From: a gamma proteobacterium symbiont of Ctena orbiculata | Lineage (GTDB): Bacteria > Pseudomonadota > Gammaproteobacteria > Chromatiales > Chromatiaceae | NCBI GenBank assembly: GCA_003058495.1 | Contig: QBVC01000026.1 | Span: 1-64,000 of the forward strand | Reading direction: 5' to 3' | DNA length: 64,000 bases | Shown here: positions 61,515 to 64,000 of the stretch, piece by piece | Numbering within the stretch: position 1 is the stretch's first letter | Layout of the letters: each line of letters begins with the position of its first letter | The notes under the pieces: generated by a model | What the model saw: only the letters and a program-made list of their open reading frames with translations | Databases searched by the model: none | Told to the model about the DNA's origin: nothing | Translations under genes and position numbers: made by a program

Positions 61515-63377
61515 ATGCGAATCAATCGACATGACAGGGACGTCCTGATAGATCTGTTGAAGAGCAGTGAAGACAGACTGATCGATCTCATCCTCCACTA
61601 TGCCAATCAAGAGGGCTACACCCGATACACCTCGACCCTGAAGGAGGCCTGGAGGCTCTCCATCGAGGGGCTGACCACGGCGATTGTCGAGGTTGTCGAG
61701 CGGTCCGACATGGTCCCCGAGCTGAATCCGGAAGAGGATTTCTCCAGCGACTCCGCTACCCGGTTCGGCGTCAGGGAGGCGCAACGTCACCGGGGCCGGG
61801 GCGTCAATCTCTCGATGTTCCTGGGATTGATGAAATACTACAGGCAATCCTATGTTGACCTGCTGACTGAGTCTGGTGGATTCGATCACCCCGAGTCGGT
61901 GGATCTGCTGGTCAGGCGGTTCTTCGATCGCACCGAACTGGCCTATTGCGACGAGTGGGCCGGGACCGATGCCGAGGCGCAGATCAAGGAGCTGAGCCGT
62001 AACAATCTTCAACTGGCCACGGAGAAGAATAAATACCTCACCCTGTTCGAAAGCCTCTCATCACCGGTGATCCTGTGCGATGAGAACGGTAAGGTGGACA
62101 ACTATAACAACGCTGCCGGGCGGCTGTTGTTGGGCAGTGATACCCCTGGTAGCCGCTATTACGCGGAGCAGCGCAATGACCTGGAACCACCCGGATTGCA
62201 TCATGAGCTCGGGAAAATGAAACAGAAGGGATTGGACCACTGGGAGCTGGAAAAGCGATACACCACGCCGGAGGGCGAGAGGACTTACGCGGTTCAAATC
62301 GAACGGATGCTCGATGTGAGCCATAAGTTTGCCGGTTACACCATCCTCTTCAATGACATCACCGAGACCCTCGAATGGGGCGCGCAGCTGGCGCAGATCA
62401 ACCGTGAGCAGAAGCAGCTGATCGAGGATCTGAACTCTACCCGGCAGCAGCTGGTGCAGTCGGAAAAGATGGCCGCAATCGGCCAGCTGGCATCGGGGGT
62501 GGCCCACGAGATCAATACCCCGATCCAATACATCGGTGAGAATATCCAATTCATGCAAGAGGCCTTCGGGGAGCTGTTGGAAACAGCGAAGATGCAGCTG
62601 AATCTGCTCTCCGCCGGGGAGGAGGGCAGCCTCCCCCGGGAACGGGTGGTGCAGGCGCGCAGCCAGTTGGAGGAGGTCGATCTTGACTATCTCCTCGAAG
62701 AGATCCCGTTGGCGGTGAGCCAGTCCCTGGATGGGGTCGGGAAGGTCTCGGGCATCGTCTCGGCGATGAAGGATTTTGCCAGGCCGGGCACCAATGACAA
62801 GGTCGATATCGACATCAACGCGGCTGTGATGAGTACCGTCGAGGTCTCCGCCAACGAGTGGAAGTACCATGCGGAGATGGAGACCGACCTCGACCCTCTA
62901 TTACCCCTCGTTCCCGTGGTCCCGAGTGAGATCAATCAAGCCCTGCTGAATGTGATTGTCAATGCCGCCGCTGCGGTCAGGGAGTGCGCGGAGCGCAGGG
63001 CTTCCAAAGACAAGGGCAAGATAAAAATCTCGACCCGCCGGGATGGCGCTTGGGTGGTCATCGAAATCAGCGACACGGGTTGCGGTATCCCCCGGGAGAT
63101 ACACTCCAAGATCTTCGACCCCTTCTTCACCACCCGGGACGTGGGCCAGGCCACGGGGCAGGGGCTTACGGTCGCCTACCTGGCCGTCGTGAAGAAACAC
63201 GCCGGCGAGATCGCGTTGCTGCACAGCTCCGATGAGGGTACGACCTTCGAGATTCGCCTGCCCGTCAAAGCCGGAATCAATGAGGCGGCAGAGCGCAAGC
63301 TGTGGCGGCAGAGCGGTCGTTTTCAGATGGGCTATCCGGGTTCGAATGACCGGTCCATGAAAAAGGCGTCAGACTGA
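61515..63377 (+). CDS. Cytoplasmic PAS sensor histidine kinase
   Basis: 620 residues without membrane helices. An N-terminal helical domain (~1-150) resembles RsbR-type co-antagonist N-termini, a PAS domain covers ~175-290, and a coiled-coil (~285-318) leads to the HisKA-type His331 in GVAHEINTPIQY. The ATPase domain has NAAAAVREC, SDTGCGIPREIHSKIF and GQGLTVAY; GTGLGL is replaced by ATGQGLTV. AGGAG precedes the ATG. No response regulator is next to it; an RND adaptor gene follows. Confidence 0.88.
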   Translation: MRINRHDRDVLIDLLKSSEDRLIDLILHYANQEGYTRYTSTLKEAWRLSIEGLTTAIVEVVERSDMVPELNPEEDFSSDSATRFGVREAQRHRGRGVNLSMFLGLMKYYRQSYVDLLTESGGFDHPESVDLLVRRFFDRTELAYCDEWAGTDAEAQIKELSRNNLQLATEKNKYLTLFESLSSPVILCDENGKVDNYNNAAGRLLLGSDTPGSRYYAEQRNDLEPPGLHHELGKMKQKGLDHWELEKRYTTPEGERTYAVQIERMLDVSHKFAGYTILFNDITETLEWGAQLAQINREQKQLIEDLNSTRQQLVQSEKMAAIGQLASGVAHEINTPIQYIGENIQFMQEAFGELLETAKMQLNLLSAGEEGSLPRERVVQARSQLEEVDLDYLLEEIPLAVSQSLDGVGKVSGIVSAMKDFARPGTNDKVDIDINAAVMSTVEVSANEWKYHAEMETDLDPLLPLVPVVPSEINQALLNVIVNAAAAVRECAERRASKDKGKIKISTRRDGAWVVIEISDTGCGIPREIHSKIFDPFFTTRDVGQATGQGLTVAYLAVVKKHAGEIALLHSSDEGTTFEIRLPVKAGINEAAERKLWRQSGRFQMGYPGSNDRSMKKASD

Positions 63378-63476
63378 CAGCCGGCCCCGGCATCCCTTTC
63401 TGTTCCCCGCCACACCGACCCCTGCTGAACGGCCGGCCGGGGTCTTGTCGAGTCTCCGAGAGATCGGGCAAGGGGA

Positions 63477-63494
63477 TTGGAGGCTGGCCTCCAA
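63477..63494 (+). terminator. Hairpin after the PAS kinase gene
   Basis: TTGGAGGC and GCCTCCAA form an 8-bp stem around TG, 100 bp after the kinase stop. The two-base loop and lack of a T tract make it a weak terminator. Confidence 0.4.
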
Positions 63495-63604
63495 CCTTGT
63501 GACCGTCGTCGAATTCAACCCTCCAGATTGAGGGGTATGGTTGAAAAATCCTGACGAGACATTAATATAAGAGAAATCTAATATACTTATCGGAGTCCTT
63601 AACA

Positions 63605-64000
63605 ATGAGGCGCTTACTGGTTCCATTCATCCTCAGCCTTGGGCTGATCCCCGCTCTCACGACGGCGGAGACAGGGGAACTCGATACCGTCGCCGTGGTG
63701 AAGCGGGAGGCGGTCAGGGAGTTCTGGCTCGACGGGGTGGTCGAGGCGATCAACCAGACCACCCTCTCGGCCCAGACCCGGGGCCAGGTGGAGGCGATCC
63801 TCTTCGACGTGGATGACTATGTCGAAAAGGGTCAGGTCGTGGTGCAACTGAAAGATACCGAGCAGCAGGCCGGATTGGACCAGGCCCGGGCGGACCTGAA
63901 GGAGGCCGCGGCCCGTCTCCAGGAGTCCCAGGACAATTTCAAGCGCAGCAAGGATCTGTTCGGGCGCAAGCTGGCGTCCCAGTCGCAGCTGGATAAGGCC
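63605..64000 (+). CDS. RND efflux periplasmic adaptor protein (partial)
   Basis: The first 132 residues only; the gene runs off the window. A signal peptide (~1-20, ALTTA) is followed by the membrane-fusion-protein lipoyl domain (GQVEAILFDVDDYVEKGQVVVQL) and the start of the alpha-hairpin (AGLDQARADLKEAAARLQES). It would link an RND pump to an outer-membrane channel. GGAG precedes the ATG; the pump gene is expected to follow. Confidence 0.9.
   Translation, partial: MRRLLVPFILSLGLIPALTTAETGELDTVAVVKREAVREFWLDGVVEAINQTTLSAQTRGQVEAILFDVDDYVEKGQVVVQLKDTEQQAGLDQARADLKEAAARLQESQDNFKRSKDLFGRKLASQSQLDKA

Noticed and set aside
1-64000. CRISPR arrays, tRNA, rRNA and prophage genes
   Set aside because: No regularly spaced direct repeats, no rRNA or tRNA-like sequence and no phage structural genes were recognised by eye; a covariance search would be needed to exclude a small RNA.

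Overview
This is a 64 kb stretch of GC-rich chromosome from a gammaproteobacterium. The argH / algZ-algR / hemC-hemD-hemX-hemY neighbourhood matches Pseudomonas-like synteny. The rest (Ycf48-like lipoprotein with RND and DUF1302/DUF1329 proteins, a PEP-CTERM-type ExeA ATPase, many c-type cytochromes) is more typical of environmental, possibly sulfur-oxidising, Chromatiales-like lineages. That placement is inference; no rRNA or tRNA gene is visible.

Left part (1-9.5 kb): a sensory pair (REC-PAS protein cut by the window edge, hybrid histidine kinase), a Bcp-type peroxiredoxin, an ExeA/MshM-like ATPase, a 271-bp MITE bounded by CTAG repeats, two membrane carriers, and dmpR, a sigma-54 activator with a phenol-sensing pocket.

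Central catabolic island (9.5-23 kb): a multicomponent phenol hydroxylase (dmpKLMNO) followed directly by catechol 2,3-dioxygenase (dmpB), behind a sigma-54 promoter. A convergent GntR/FCD repressor gene separates this block from a second transcript with the hydroxylase reductase (dmpP), the dioxygenase-reactivating ferredoxin (dmpQ), a small unknown ORF, dmpC, dmpE, an AhpD-like gene, dmpF, dmpG and dmpH. Together they would take phenol through catechol and 2-hydroxymuconic semialdehyde to pyruvate and acetyl-CoA. The tautomerase (dmpI) and the hydrolase (dmpD) are not in the window.

Envelope module (23-34 kb): a Ycf48-like lipoprotein, an RND/MMPL exporter, a DUF1302 beta-barrel protein and a DUF1329 periplasmic protein. 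The porin pair has its own sigma-54 promoter and ATCGAT palindromes that also occur upstream of dmpP. An HCCA-isomerase-like protein, a GST, an ABM-domain membrane protein and a second RND protein follow. This is the best candidate for an undescribed system: a trans-envelope transport machine tied to aromatic catabolism.

Right part (34-64 kb): pilU, rubredoxin, a MazG-like hydrolase, an M48 protease, a VOC protein, argH, the algZR two-component system with a diheme cytochrome c gene inserted before hemCDXY, a second diheme cytochrome c coupled to a diguanylate cyclase, a 1289-residue BTAD/cyclase-like/ATPase regulator divergent from a methyltransferase, a DksA-type zinc-finger protein, a periplasmic rhodanese, a sterol desaturase family protein, a ferredoxin-type flavin reductase, an SDR protein, a ParA ATPase, ubiD, a PAS histidine kinase and the start of an RND adaptor protein.
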